The notes: generated by a model from the sequence alone, not told the origin. Numbered from the stretch's first letter, positions 1 to 11,837 are shown. The stretch is DNA of 64,000 bases from Talpa occidentalis (GCF_014898055.3 NW_023601543.1:63563782-63627781), one strand, 5' to 3'. Numbers and translations: made by a program.

Positions 1-639
1 GTGAAAAAGAAAGAATTTGGTTTGGTTACCAGGGAAAAGATACAGGAAACTAGAACATGTGAGTATTCCATTAAGTTCCAGGATGAAGCAGACAGGTTTG
101 GAGTGTTAATGCAGGAAAGACTGGCAAGGAAAGATCAATTGAAACCATCTGCTTCTAGAAGAGGGCCAGGTGCCACCCTGACAGATGGGCAAGAATACTA
201 GCCTGGCACAGGGCCAGCTGATGCTCGGCCTAATGGCAGAGAGCAGAGTTTCTCCTCAGTGTGTGGCAACCACCCAAACCTGGTCAAGGCAGGGGCCTGT
301 AACTCCTGTCCTTCTGCTTTCTGAGGCAGAATTCTCCACAGTGCTTAGGGCCTTATGGGGAGGTTACTGTAAGTAGACAGGCAGGAGAGTGCTGTGGGCT
401 ACTCTCCACTTTAAAAGCATTCTTGCTTCACACTCTGTCAAAATTGTCCATGAGAGTTCAGTCAAAAAATTTCCCACAATCTTTGACCTAAAAGCTGTTC
501 CAAGAAGTGGGGATGGGAAGTGGGTTGGCATTAGCTTGGTGTTGCCAGTTGAAAACCTTTTCCTCTGTCAAAATGGAGGCAAACATGACTGACATGTTTT
601 GTTTTGGCCTTCTGTTTCAAGAGAATTACTCTAATCTAT
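1..639. other. No recognisable feature
   Basis: Unique-looking mixed-composition DNA. The open frames here are below about 90 codons and carry no motif I recognise. I see no SINE, LTR or simple repeat. Confidence 0.5.
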
Positions 640-1098
640 TCTCACCTGTGCAAGCTCACACAGATGGCCAAATTCTTGTCTCTCCTTTCATCTGTGCTCT
701 TGGCCATGTGACTTCGCAGTGCCTTCCCACAGCGACTGGGTTGAGCTACCCCATTGGTAGGGGCCAGGCTTAGCCACTCGACTTGCTTTGACCAATGGGC
801 AGCTAGCTGGTGTGCCACTGAGGCTTGGAATGCCTCCTGTATTGGAGCTCGCTCTCTCTTGGGCATCTGCCATCTCGGGATAATATCCCCAGGCTAGCAT
901 GCTGGACCATGAGAGACATGTGGCGCAGAATGGAGCCAAGACCAGCCTAGCTCAGCCACCAATCAGCTATGAGCAAGTTCAGTTGAGATCAGTAGAGCCA
1001 TCTTGCCAACTGTCGGGTGCATAAGTACCTGTTTTATGCCACTGAGCTTTGAGTCATTTGTTAGGCAGCATTGTTGTGGCAGAAGCTAACTGTTATAT
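640..1098 (+). mobile_element. MaLR-type solo LTR (MLT1-like)
   Basis: The stretch follows the 3' half of an MLT1-type LTR as I know it: a 'CCATGTGACTT' block near 703, a 'GACCAATGGG' block at 790, 'GAGAGACATGTGG' at 910, and the typical end with 'GCCACTGAG' at 1038 and a TTTGTTAGGCAGCA-like tail near 1058-1071. No internal retroviral sequence is attached, so it is a solo or truncated LTR of the nonautonomous ERVL-MaLR group. It is heavily diverged and the 5' limit is approximate. Confidence 0.7.
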
Positions 1099-2219
1099 CC
1101 AAAAAGGCTAGAGGGCCTGAAAGGGCCTTTGGTACACATGGGAAGGGAAATCCATTTCTCACATGATTTCTAGCCAGTGCTGCTCCGCTGGTAATATTTA
1201 TAGAAGAAGCAGTGAAAATTTGTCTCCAACTGCAGCAGCCCCAAAAGTAGAATCCTGGGAAATTTCGATAACCCAGAGCAGTCATAAATTATGCCGTATT
1301 GGAACTATGTATGATTTTATATGATCATCCATAAAACCTTAAGAGCTCCTTTAGAAAAATGTTCAAAAATCACGTGTGGGCAAAAAGCTCCATATGTGTA
1401 ACTAGAGCCAGCTAATGTTTGTTTTAGAAACTTCCTTATTTCCCAACTTGCAAAAGTTCACCCTTGCAGACTCAGCAGGGTAATAACATTGGTATCTGCA
1501 TTAATGTCCTGTGCCTATAACAAGAATCTCTGGCATCCACGTAGAAGTAATTTCAGTAGTCCTCACAGCAGGGTCATAATTCTTAAATACTTAAAATATT
1601 ATGTATGTTGTCTCTCCTGATGAATAGAACGTCTTTTCATCTTGCTGTTAACAAACTTAGATTCTCTCAAGTGATTGAAAAGCACTCCGCCAGCCTAAAG
1701 TTCTATAAAAACTCTAAGTAATAGCAACAATAAAACCTTATTAGCCATTTCGGAATCTGAATCAAGATTTTCAATCCTTGGCATCTAATTAAACGTTTTA
1801 CATTCTAAAGGAACACGTAGCATTATACCTCTTTGCAAACGCTTCCTTTCCTGATTGTGATTAGAAAATTGGTCAAGACTTTACACGAGGCACACAAATG
1901 CAGCTGGAATTAAAGATGTCTTTGGTATTGCCTGCAAATCTTTTTGAGTCCCATCCTGGCTGCTGTTGCTAATGGCTGCTGGTGGGGGGCGGCGTTCTTG
2001 GCAGGGTGGGTGGGCAGCAAGGAAACCATTGTTTTTGGATAACCTGTGGGCATGTTAGGTGCTTTTAGGGATAATATCTTGCTAAAGTCTCACACCTTTA
2101 TTAGAGGGCAGATATGGCATTATCCCTAATTTATGAAGAAATGAGAGGTGAGTGCCAGCAAGAAACTCTGAGCACAGGTTTAAAACTCATCAGCTCTAAA
2201 ACTGGAAGTGCTTGACTTC
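1099..2219. other. AT-rich unique DNA, possible conserved noncoding element
   Basis: No repeat is recognisable over most of this stretch. From about 1640 to 1960 it has low CpG, several TAAT/ATTA motifs (for example TCTAATTAAAC at 1785) and no open frame, the texture of a developmental enhancer. A weak MIR-like piece may lie at 2090-2200. Function is inferred from composition only. Confidence 0.3.
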
Positions 2220-2232
2220 TAAATCCCCAATT

Positions 2233-2479
2233 TGAGCACAGCACTGTGAAGCTGTCCACAGCCACTGCAGCACAAGTTCAATCCCGGCCGGATAGGGAGG
2301 TGACCCCCATGGCACAGCAGACCTCTCCTGTCTTGCCCGCTGCTCCCCTCAGCAGTGTATTTCAGTTGGTCTGTCTGTTCTGCTCCCCACTCTGTCTCTG
2401 CTGAATCCTCTCACCCCCTGAACCTCTGACCTGTACCCCAGTTCTTATATGTATAAATAAGTGAACCGTTAAAAAAAAT
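2233..2479 (+). mobile_element. tRNA-derived SINE copy 1 (5' truncated)
   Basis: Sense copy starting at the 'TGAGCACAGCACTGTGAAG' part of the head, so the first tRNA-like bases including the A box are missing. The shared body follows ('CAGCAGACCTCTCCTGTC', then 'CTCAGCAGTGTATTTCAGT') and an A-rich tail. Flanking direct repeats are TAAATCCCCAATT at 2220 and TAAATCCCTAATT at 2480, with one mismatch. Head wording matches the copy at 42927 rather than the 'GGTTAAGACGCAACC' type. Confidence 0.9.
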
Positions 2480-2544
2480 AAATCCCTAATTCTCATCTGC
2501 ATTATTTTGCTCTAGGGGCAAAGAGGAAATTTCCTCTCTGGGTC

Positions 2545-2835
2545 TGTGGGGTCTGTGCTGTCCAATACGGTCACCACAGAGGCTACTGACCACTTGCAAT
2601 GTGACTAGTCCAAATTGAGACACTATGTCAGATGTGCCTGCAGAGTTCAAAGACTTAGTATGAAAAGAAAGACTTTATCTCATTCATTATTTCATATTGA
2701 TTACATGTTGAAATGCAAATATTTTGGATATATTGAGAAGTATATTATCTCAATCAATTTTGCCCATTTCTTTTTACTTTAGTGTATGTGGCTCATAGAA
2801 AACTGAAGGTGACCAATGTGCTTTGAATTTTATTT
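2545..2835. mobile_element. Decayed nonautonomous DNA transposon (hAT-like)
   Basis: Begins with a 'GTGCTGTCCAATACGG' terminus and runs through AT-rich sequence ('TTGATTACATGTTGAAATG' at 2698, 'ATTTTGGATATATTGAG' at 2721) that I recognise from an old mammal-wide element ending in CAGCGCTGTCCAATA-like inverted repeats. Another part of the same family is at 56620-56840. The far end is displaced by the SINE at 2852. I cannot give a reliable family name. Confidence 0.6.
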
Positions 2836-2851
2836 CTACTGTATTATTTCT

Positions 2852-3109
2852 TTTTTAAAACAGATTTATTTATTTATGCATACAAGAGCTGGGGTACAGG
2901 CCAGAGGTGCAGGGGGTGAGAGGACTCACCAGAGACAGAGTGGGGAACAGAACAGACAGACTGACTGAAATACACTGCTGAGGGGAGCAGCAGGCGAGAC
3001 AGGAGAGGTCTGCTGTGCCATGTGGGTTGCTCTCTGGCCGGCCGGGGATCGAACTCATGCTGCAGTGGCTAAGGATTGCTTCATAGTGCGGTGCCACCAG
3101 GGAGGCCCT
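2852..3109 (-). mobile_element. tRNA-derived SINE copy 2 (subfamily A)
   Basis: Antisense copy: A-rich tail as T-run then 'GATTTATTTATTTATGCATAC', body 'GAAATACACTGCTGAGGGG' at 2966, B-box region 'GGGGATCGAACTCATG', ending in 'CCAGGGAGGCCC'. Direct repeats CTACTGTATTATTTCT (2836) and CTATTGTTTTATTTCT (3110) flank it with two mismatches, showing target-primed insertion next to the DNA transposon at 2545. Confidence 0.92.
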
Positions 3110-3125
3110 CTATTGTTTTATTTCT

Positions 3126-3549
3126 GAATCTATTGTTCCATAGGGCTGCCCTGTAGGAAGTGAGAAAACATAAGACAACCGCCAATGTGAGAGGACAAAC
3201 TCCTCTTAGGCCTGTCTTCAGTTTGGAGGGATAGAGTAGGGAAAAAATTCCTTAGAGTTAAGCAATATATGGGTTTGAAACCAAATACAGCAGTAATCCT
3301 GGAATACAGCATGCCTGCCACTGGTGTCGACCACTTTGGTGTGTGAGCACGTCTTTGTGATTGGGTTCTCAGGCTTCTGACACTTTGGGTTCTTTGGTGG
3401 CTCTAGTTGCTAAGAGCTGGTGAGACTTGCAGTGGGCAGCTGCAGAGACATGAGCACAAAAGGGAACACTGGTGGCCTTAATGAGAGAGCACCATGGCTT
3501 TTGGACAACCTCCTAACACGGCTCAGAGAGGGCATTTACCTTGTGTGGG
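3126..3549. other. No recognisable feature
   Basis: Unique-looking sequence between two repeats. No convincing open frame, repeat or regulatory cluster was seen. Confidence 0.45.
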
Positions 3550-3734
3550 GTCACTGTCTCATGCTGGGCTCCCCAGGAAGCAGATTCTGAGATGGAGTTT
3601 AGTGCAGGAGGTTTAAGGAGAGCTCTTGGGATCAGCTGCCAAGGAAAGGAAGGGGAGAAAGCCAGAGTGGGCAGAGGGAGAAGGTGAACTGTGGCGCAGT
3701 CTTCTGGGAAGTCTTAGATGACTGTGGAGAGGTC
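3550..3734. repeat. Old dispersed repeat, probably LTR, copy 1
   Basis: Contains the block 'CCCCAGGAAGCAGATTCTGAGATGG' in outline (3571-3595) followed by a purine-rich stretch. Similar order is seen at 7990-8480, 16130-16540, 35705-36185 and 48190-48480: a 'CC(A)AAGCAGAC.CTGAGAC' block, a GGAGG/TTTGGGAGG block, then AGGGA-rich sequence. A SINE at 3745 interrupts it and 4320-4550 may be its continuation. Likely an ERVL-type LTR, but I cannot name it. Confidence 0.4.
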
Positions 3735-3744
3735 GAAAGGTGAG

Positions 3745-4015
3745 GGCCTCCCTGGAGGCGCAAGGGGTTAAGACGCAACCTATGAAGCTATACAAAGCCA
3801 CTACAGCACGAGTTCAATTCCCAGCTAGGGAGCCACCCACATGGCGCAGCAGACCTCTCCTGACTCTCTGGCTGCTCCCCTCAGCAGTGTACTTTGGTCA
3901 ATCTGCCTGTTCTGTTCCCCGCTCTGTCTCTGGTGAATCCTCTCACTCCCTGCACCTCTGGCCTGTACCCCAGTTCTTGTATGCATAAATAAATAGATCT
4001 TTAAAAAAAAGAAAA
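3745..4015 (+). mobile_element. tRNA-derived SINE copy 3 (subfamily A, full length)
   Basis: Complete sense copy with 'GGCCTCCCTGGAGGCGCAAG' head carrying an A-box-like TGGAGGCGCAAGGG, B-box-like GAGTTCAATTCC at 3810, the common body, and a tail ending AAATAAATAGATCTTTAAAAAAAA. GAAAGGTGAG occurs on both sides (3735 and 4016), a perfect 10-bp target-site duplication. Confidence 0.93.
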
Positions 4016-4072
4016 GAAAGGTGAGTGACCCTTATAGCCATCTAAAGGTGGGGCGAGAGGGCTGAGTCTTTT

Positions 4073-4318
4073 CTTAAGATTTATTTTATTTATTTGTGCA
4101 TACAAGAACCGGGGTGTAGGCCAGAGGTGTAGGGGGTGGGTGAGAGGATTCACCGGAGACAGAGTGGAGAGCAGAACAAGCAGATCTACTGAAATACACT
4201 GCTGAGGGGAGCAGTGGGCAAGACAGGAGAGGTCAGCTGCGCCATGTGGGCCAACTCCCTGGCCAGAGATCGAACTCATGCTGCAATGGCTGGCGATAGC
4301 CTGATAGCGAGCTCCCCC
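4073..4318 (-). mobile_element. tRNA-derived SINE copy 4 (subfamily A, head degraded)
   Basis: Antisense copy lying about 60 bp after copy 3 in opposite orientation. The tail, body ('GAAATACACTGCTGAGGGG' at 4190) and B-box region ('GAGATCGAACTCATG') are clear. The tRNA-like head end is scrambled and lacks GGGAGGCCC. I see no clear target-site duplication, so the right boundary is approximate. Confidence 0.85.
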
Positions 4319-5487
4319 ACCGATAGGTCATGTCTGTGTTCAGATCACGAGCCCTCAGCGATGGCAAAGCTCTCAGAAGTGGTCAAGGAGGTGGCCAGCT
4401 CTGGTCATTGGCTGTGCTTTCTCTGAGACGCGTTCTGAGCCAGTGGTGTTGGCCCAAATAAGAGCTGCCAGAATTTGGCTGGGAAAGGAGGTCTTAGTGG
4501 GCAGTAGCAGCTCGGAAAATGGAGGCCTGGATCTAGGAAGGCTGACTCTTTCTCTCATTGTCTTTCTTAGCAAGTTGCTCTGTTTTTTTTTTTTTTATGG
4601 CTAGCATAGGAGTAATTCAGCTTTCTCAGGGCCCCAGTAAAACTAGATGGAACCATATCTCTCTCAGACAGACAGGAATGGGGGTTGGTGTTTCAGATAG
4701 CACTCTGCAAGGGTTCCGACTGGGGGTTAAGGAGAAATGCACACACAACAGAAGCCAGGTAATGAAAGTTCCAAGTACAGCAGCAAATAATCAGGCAATT
4801 ATTGAGCTAAGACTATAGCTTTACGTCCTGAAATTTCTGAGTCAGAAAATTCTTCTAATAATGGTTAATAGGAACATAATCCTTAACCATAAGACGGAGG
4901 GAAAGTTGTCTAGAAGACGAACTGCGGGCTACAGTTGAATTAACAAACAAAAACGCAGATTTGTGACGACTTTAACCAAAAAGAACGGAACAATAGTAAG
5001 CGCACTGAGGCTTGGCAAAGGGGAGAAGGCACAGGCAAGAAACACGAAAAACCCGCTTTACCTTGATTAGCTCTTAATGAGTTTTTGACTGAATGGAGGG
5101 CCTACTCTTTTACCTCCATCTTGTGGTCAGACGCAGAACTGCAACCTACTCTGGGTCTCCCTCCCCCTACCCTGTCTCTGTGCCAAACATCATTCCTGTG
5201 CCTCAGTCCCCAAAGCGGGAATCGGCTGATTGAATTTGCCCCACCGTTTCACCTCTGTGATTTCCAAGTCCCAGCTCTATTACATGAGAGAACCGGAGCC
5301 TTTTTTCCTTGGCTCTTTCTTCCCCCTGTCAAGAGATATGGCCCAGCATGCCCAGCTGTGGAACTGTGTGTGGGGTGTGGTGGGTACCAGCAGCGATGGT
5401 ACACACGTGTGTGTCTGTGGTGAGGGGGGTGTTGTGGTGAAACCAGAGGAGGATCCATGCTTTGTGTAGCCTGAACCTTAAACATTT
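4319..5487. other. Mostly unique DNA
   Basis: 4320-4550 may continue the LTR-like repeat at 3550. 4810-5080 is unique, with few CpGs and TTAAC/TTAAT motifs. 5085-5460 has two overlapping frames of about 80-112 codons with no recognised motif and no splice context I would trust. No gene is called. Confidence 0.4.
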
Positions 5488-5502
5488 TGGGAGGTCCTTT
5501 TT

Positions 5503-5778
5503 TAAAAAAAAAAGATTTATTTATGCATACAATAGCTGGGGGACAGGCCAGAGATGGGGGGGTGGTGGTGAGAGGACTCACCAGAGACAGAGTGGGGAAC
5601 AGAACAGGCAGACTAACTGAAATACACTGCTGAGAGAAGCAGCAGGCAAGACAGGAGAGGCCTGCTTCGCCATGTGGGTTGCTCCCTGGCTGGCCGGGGA
5701 TAGAACTCGTGCTGCAGAGGCTGCGATTTCTTCATAGTGCAGTGCTTAACACCTTGCGCCAGCCACCAGGGAGGCCCC
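5503..5778 (-). mobile_element. tRNA-derived SINE copy 5 (subfamily A, full length)
   Basis: Antisense copy ending 'CACCAGGGAGGCCCC', with the '...TTAACACCTTGCGCC' head diagnostic of subfamily A. TGGGAGGTCCTTTTT flanks it at 5488 and 5779, a perfect 15-base direct repeat. A-tail and body are intact. Confidence 0.93.
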
Positions 5779-5793
5779 TGGGAGGTCCTTTTT

Positions 5794-7050
5794 AAGCAAA
5801 AGAAGATACAAGCATAAAATTAGGTATGACAAGAAATCATAAGAAATTCTGATTTTGAAAGAGTTGACAAATCCTTAAACTTCATGAAATCCAGACAATG
5901 TAACATGGTATTTTTAGTAACTGCCTAATACACCTCTATAGTACTTTTCTCTTACAGTTTTTGGCTGCACACACTATCGATTTTTGGCTTGATCAATATT
6001 TCTGAAAAAGTATATAAAGTTAATCTGAAATTAGGACATACAAGAGCAATTCAAAATGCTTTCTTAAATTGCCACTACATTGTATTGGGATACATAATTA
6101 TGTAATCGAATTACTCTTATGGGATAAAAATTGACTCATTGATAAATATGTTTCTTTAGGGTATTTTGCTGTGTCAGGGGCAATTTTGCCTGCCGTTTCA
6201 TCTGGAACTGCCAGGCTTCATCAGAACAAGAGGCATCAGATACTCTAAGATGTGGCCCAATTCACTGGAGTGGATAAAACATGTGCCTTCCCAGACAGAC
6301 CCATTCACCGTTTGTTGTGCTGCTCTAGGTGTATGCCCTAGAAACCAGGAATTCTGACAAATCCTATTTCACATACCTTCCATGAAGAAGGAAAGAGAAA
6401 TAGATGGTGCATTCATAATTGTATACATGACATTGCTGAATATAATCCTGACAGGAGAGAATTTCCTTTGTCCAGGCATAAATAAGAATGAAATTCCTGT
6501 TTGCAGTTTTTCATGGCTGATGATTACAAAAATTTTCTACAGACAAGTTTCTGAATCCAGCTCTTTCAAACCTTGTTTCTCTTCCACTACCCACAAGCCT
6601 CTGGGAAGCATAGGACATTCTCACACTGACATACAGCTTCTGGGCCTGAAGCTTCATGTTCTATCACGTGGGGTGTCAACCCACTGGGTGGTGGCAGTGT
6701 TCCTGGAAGCCGTTCTTACATTGGGATGACTAGCAGTATCTTGAAAATACACACAAAATGTCCTACTCTACCCAAATTAAATAAATCCCCAGCTCAACTT
6801 CCCCTTAATTGACTATTAGAAAAATTCCCAATTTTTAGCTAATCTAATGCTACCAGATCTGAGGGGAGGAATGGCTGACAGGGGGTAGTGGGAGGAGATA
6901 GTGGTCATAGGCAAGTAGATGAATAGGATCAAACACTGCCTTCAGGAATCTTGCAGACGGACCAATCGGGCATTTCAAGATAGCACATAAGTGATCATAG
7001 TACAAGATGGAAATCGATGAGGGTCACTAGAAGGGTAAAGATAACAAAAA
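5794..7050. other. No recognisable gene; AT-rich unique DNA
   Basis: AT-rich and unique in appearance up to 6160. 6160-6760 is more even in composition and may be a decayed LTR, but I do not recognise it. One 115-codon frame (6382-6729, +) has no family motif. Confidence 0.4.
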
Positions 7051-7260
7051 CAATTATAAAACACTAATAATCATTGAGTACTTACTATGTGCAATATACT
7101 TTCCTAAGCATTGTGCAATGTCTTTTAAGCCTCACAACAACTCTACACAGTAGGTGCTATTATTAATGACCCATTTTACAAATCCTGAAACAGGCTGAGA
7201 GATTTGATGAGTTATTCAAGGTCTTCTTGCTAGGGGACAGTAAAGCCTGGGGCAGGGAGA
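7050..7260 (-). repeat. MIR SINE
   Basis: Reverse-complement MIR: 'GAGTACTTACTATGTGC' at 7076, 'CCTCACAACAACTCTACACA' at 7131, then 'CCATTTTACAAATCCTGAAAC' in outline at 7171. These match the 3' part, CORE and tRNA-proximal part of the mammal-wide MIR, in order. Confidence 0.85.
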
Positions 7261-9779
7261 CCAATTCTGGGTAGGAGGTGTCTGCACCAGGGCAGGCCAG
7301 TGTTGATGGGTCAGGGAGGAGATGGGAGGTTGGGTGACTCCCAGAGAGCTGGCTTGGGGGACAACAAACGATGATGCTGTTTGCTGAGAAGGGGAATGTA
7401 GAACTTGGCTTCGATAAAGGCGATGAGTTCAGCCCTGTCAGGTTCGTTTAAGCATCTGTGGGACATCCACATAGGGATGGCCCGGAGGTACTGGGATGTC
7501 TGAGTCCAGAGCTCAAGAGCTAATTCTGAGCTGGAGGCAGTGTGGGTCGTCCCTGTGTGGTGGTGGCTGACTCCAGGTGAGTGACTGTGATCTCTCTCTC
7601 CCAGGCTGTGTTAGGCTGTAACCCTGGGAGTGTGTGGAGGAAGAAGAGCAGGCAGTGTGAAAGGACAGGAAACCCAGCTGGCGGAGGGAGGAGAACACTT
7701 CAAGAAGAGCTCATGGTCACTGTGGTATCTATTGCAGATAAAGGTTTGGACATCTGGATTTAACAAAAAAAAAAAAAAGTCAATAATCTTGGTATCTGAG
7801 TTTAGGTTATTTTCAGGACAAGGACTTGAGAGCAAGTAGATTCTTGAAGAGTCAGAGAATATGGGAAGTAGGGACATGAGCCAGTGGAGGAAGGGCAGTC
7901 ACTGAAGGAAGCATTACTAAGTTCATTCCCACTGTGGGAAACTAGCACCCAGTCCCCTGGGGATCTCTGGGAGATGGTGCAGAACACCCAGCTCAGGCCT
8001 CTCTGCCATAGGAGACTGACACTGAAATGGAGTTAGCCGTGCAAGATAGTTATGAGGGACAACATCTGTAGGAGGAAGGGGAGGAAGCAGGACTGGGCCA
8101 ATGGAGGGCTTGAACTACAGAGTGGGCCCTGTGGAGTGCTAGAGCCTGCGGTTGGCCAGTAGATGAAATGGCCAGTCGCTGCATGTGGGTTGCCCCAGGA
8201 AGGAAGTGCTTCAGAGTGAGGTGGTTTTCAGCAGTTGGAGGCTGCCTGTTGACAGCTGGGGCAAGTCCCTCCTTAAAGGAGACCTGGGGATACAGTCTGG
8301 CCACCATTTTTGCCCTTTGGAATGTCGAGGAAGCTGGGTTCTTGATCCACCGGAGAGTCTTCGGAGGAAGTCAGCTGGGGTGCGGTAATCTCTCAGTTGG
8401 GCCTGGCTGCTGTGTCGCCAGGCAGACCAGAGCTCCAGAGGTCTGGCAGCTGGAGGAAGCGGGAACACAAGGAGAGGGGAGAGCTGAGCCATGTGGGCAG
8501 CGCTTTGACAGGTGAATGAGAGGCATTTCAGGGAAGTGCAGCGGGTGGGAAAGAACCCCACCCGGGAAGCCAGTTCTCCACTCTCTTCTTCTAGGCCATG
8601 TGACTCTGCCTCCTGGAGCCAAGGCTGATTATCATGAGAGCACACCTGACCCCGGCTGGTCCCATCGAATCCTTTCCTGGGACTCTCAACTGGGAAACAG
8701 GCAGGATGAACCTCCCCTGGCAGTGGGAGCCACAGGATAGAAGGCTCTGGAACAGTTCTAGTCACACTGAGGAAAGAATGACATCACTCCAAAGAGAGAA
8801 ACTCAGAGGAGAGCGTGGGGGCCACAAGAAAAATGTCCCAGGGGTCCTAGTGGCCCAGCTGCATCCCTTCTTTTCTTCCCATAGCCAAGGGAGACTCCCT
8901 GCACCCCTCTGATGAAGGCCCCATTGTGCTGGGCTGAGTTTCCGGTCTTGGAGAAGAGAATTAAGGAATGAGTGGGATGTGAAGAAAATACCTGGATTGC
9001 AGACGACTCCCAAAGAGCTCCCAAGGAAGAAAAAGCAGAGCGAAAGAATGCCAAAACTCGATGAGAACGCAGGGTCAAGGAAGGGTTTTTAATTTTTTTT
9101 TAAGCAGTAGAAAAACTTAAACATGTTTATGTGCTGAGGGTAAAGAGCCAGTAAAAGCAGCATAAATCATACAGCAGAATGTACTAAAATGAAGCAGAGA
9201 TACAAAGCTATAAAAGCCTTAAAGATAAAGAAAATATGCCTTCAATAAAAATAGGGAGAAAAAGCAGAAGGGAAAGAAGGCTTGCTGTGGAAAACGGGGG
9301 TTGGCAGGAGCACACACGCAGGCTCGCACACAGTCGCAGGCAATCTCTGACTCGGCGGGTGGTGGGGAGAACAGTTCCAAACCCTTAACCCCATGCTACT
9401 TTTATCTCTAGGGACTCGCCCAGGGCACCGTAGGGTGAGCAGAATGAGACATGTCCACTCATGCCAGGCTGGTGTACACAGCCTTGGGTGCTTATTCAAG
9501 TCCACAGTTGGGAAAAGCAAGCCATGGAAGAAGACTCAGCTGGGCTGAGGCCTCTGAGGAGGGAAGAGAATGGTGCCCGGTGCACAAGGGAGGGGTTAGT
9601 TTCAGATGAGAGAAGAGGCCCTTGGTTATGAGGCAAGAGGGAAGGGAGAAAACTTGAATGGACCCGATTTTCTCTGCAAAAATCCTAGGCAAGGGCATCG
9701 ATTGAGAGTTACCAGGAGTGAGATTAATGTGTCAGGCTTTTGAATTTGAGTACCCCCAAATCCAACTAATAGTGGCTTG
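7261..9779. other. Mostly unique DNA with an LTR-like piece
   Basis: 7261-7990 shows nothing firm. 7990-8480 resembles the dispersed repeat at 3550 (CTGACACTGAAATGG at 8019, GGAGGAAGGGGAGGAAG at 8070). 8480-9780 is unique-looking, with an A-rich stretch at 9080-9260. The longest frame is 184 codons on the minus strand (8211-8765); it is Pro/Ser/Arg-rich and has no motif, so I treat it as chance. Confidence 0.35.
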
Positions 9780-10184
9780 AATTTTAAGGACCTGTGTGGC
9801 TTACTTAGCAAGAAATCCAGAAGTTGGCAGTTCCAGGATTTGTCTTGGCTCATCGATTGCATCTAGGACCTGGCTCTGTCAGCCCCTCTACCCAGACATC
9901 CTTAGTTATTGGCCTTTTCTCCTCATATTTGCCACCTTGTGGTGTCAAGATGGTTGCTTTAGGTCTAGGCATCAAGTGCCTGTTTTAGGACAGGAAGTCA
10001 TGGACAATCAACCAATGGGAAAACAACCCCCACCTCCACCACCTCAGGAAGAAAAATTCTCTTCAGAATCTTCCCACGAGACTTCCCTTTATCAGACACA
10101 ACTGGGTCACAACCCATCCCAGAACATACCGTCATGTGTGGCTTTGGTCAAGGACAGACTGCCTGTGTGATACCGGTCCCAACA
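9780..10184. other. Possible old repeat, unassigned
   Basis: The blocks CCACCTTGTGGTGTCAAGATGG (9930-9951 in outline) and 'GTCATGGACAATCAACCAATG' in outline at 9999 resemble old LTR or DNA-element text, but I cannot place the family. The overlapping 124-codon frame is not a gene. Confidence 0.3.
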
Positions 10185-10325
10185 GACTCTGCCATCCAGC
10201 CTGGGCATGGAGTGGGCTGTGCCATCCAGGCGTGTGTAATTACATTCTGACATTTGCCTAACAATGAAATTGCCTAACGATGCATTTCTCAGACTACATT
10301 CTTGTCATTAAGCAATGCATGGATA
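10185..10325 (-). mobile_element. DNA transposon fragment (TA-flanked family), copy 1
   Basis: Carries 'GTGTGTAATTACATTCTGAC' at 10233, then 'GCCTAACGATGCATTTCTCAG' in outline at 10271 and 'GTCATTAAGCAATGCATGG' at 10305. The same order is seen at 63797-64000, and reversed at 37018-37231. This is a nonautonomous inverted-terminal-repeat element of unknown name to me. Confidence 0.6.
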
Positions 10326-10734
10326 TATAATCTAAAGTCAAGAGATCTTTGCCTAACATGCCAAAAAAAAATTCGGTTCTGTGAACAAGGAAGAGGCGGG
10401 GGGATGCCTTGGGCGGACAGTCCTAGAATCTGCTACAAAAAGCTAGGGGACAGGAGTAGAGGGATGATATTTCAGATAGCAGTGAAAAGGAAAGGAGAGA
10501 AATAGAACACCATCCCACATAGTTGGGAGGGCTAGCTGGGGCTGAAGGGGCCAGAGTGGAAGTGGGACACATGGGAATCATTGCCAAAGTCTCCATTTAC
10601 ATCAGAGGTCCCAGCACAGCCCTGAAGAAAGTTCAAGATGCTCTAGCAGGTGCTACCAGAACCTTGCATGATGGAATGATCAAATTCCAAAGCCTCCACT
10701 GGTCTGCCCAGCAACTCTGACCATCACTCAGGGT

Positions 10735-11300
10735 TCAGTTGCAGGAAAAAGAAACCACTCTAGCTACTTAAGCAGAAAGGAATTGAATTCAGGGTATTGT
10801 GTATTTGCATAATTGTAAGGAGGAGGAGCAGGCTCCAGGAATGAATGTCAGAACGACATCACCTCACCGAACCAGCCTCCTTCAAGGGGAGCTATTCTAC
10901 CTCGAGCTCAACCAGGAAGGTAAGGGATTAGAAGGCCCTACGGGGACAGGTGACTTCAACATGCTACTTTAGTTGTTATACAAGGGGTCACGTAAATGCT
11001 TATGCTGTTGCCGCAACTGCCAGTTGGCACCTGTGAGGCTAGGGTTGGATGCTGGAAAAGAGTTGCAGAAATGCACCGACCCTGCCACCAGGTCTGGCAG
11101 TGGATGTTGACCTCAGTCTCACTCCCCGCCTCGAAATCATCCACAGGAGCATCCCATTAGTGAAATTCAATTCTTACTCAGAAACCAGCTTTCCAGGATC
11201 TGCAGCACAGGGAGGCACAGAGAAGGCGGATGGGACGCAGCCGAGAGAGCCAATCTTCAACCGCCACAAACCACCACATTGCTTTTCCTGATCCCAAGGC
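10735..11300. repeat. Old dispersed repeat, unassigned
   Basis: The first 150 bases (GCAGGAAAAAGAAACCACTC at 10741, then AAGCAGAAAGGAATTGAATTCAGGG) resemble the start of 30950-31060, where 'GCAAGAAACAGACTGCTCCAG' in outline is followed by 'TTTAAGCAGACAGGATTTAAT' in outline. This points to a shared old family whose name I do not know. The right limit is uncertain. Confidence 0.4.
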
Positions 11301-11364
11301 TGCTCTGAAGAACGCCTCTGCACATCAGATCACAAAAAAGCTTTAGTGGGTGATTTCGTTTTTT

Positions 11365-11690
11365 GATATATTTTTATTTTAACTGGTAAATAACACATAA
11401 AATAAATTTTACAGTCAATAGTGTACAGTTCAGTAGTGTTAAATATATTCACAGGGTTTGCTGTACGTCGGATCTCCAGAACTTTCTCATCTTGCAAAAC
11501 CGAAACTCCCTATCTATTCAACGACAACTCCCCATTCCCCCTCCCCCTATTCCCCCCCACCCAACCACCATTCTACTTTCTGTTTCTATGAATTTGACTA
11601 GCTGAGTATCTCCTATAAATGGAATCGTACAGAATTTGTCTTTTGGTGACAGGCTTATTTCTGGTGAATGCGTCTTTTAAGAAACTCAGG
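11365..11690 (-). mobile_element. Old L1 3' end
   Basis: Reads as the complement of an old mammalian L1 3' end: GTACAGTTCAGTAGTGTTAA at 11424, 'CTCCAGAACTTTCTCATCTTG' in outline at 11473, CAACCACCATTCTACTTTC at 11562, then ATGAATTTGACTAGCTGAG. Parallel copies lie at 33900-34300 and 51165-51780. Confidence 0.85.
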
Positions 11691-11837
11691 TCATCAAAAT
11701 TTGCAACAACAAACAGGACCCCCGATTGTATTACAAATCATTGCAGCACTGAGCTGGAGCACACGCATTCCACAATGGCAACAGCATAGTTGTAACACAT
11801 TGGCCCAAAGGCGTCCTTCCAAGCAGATTTTGTAATG

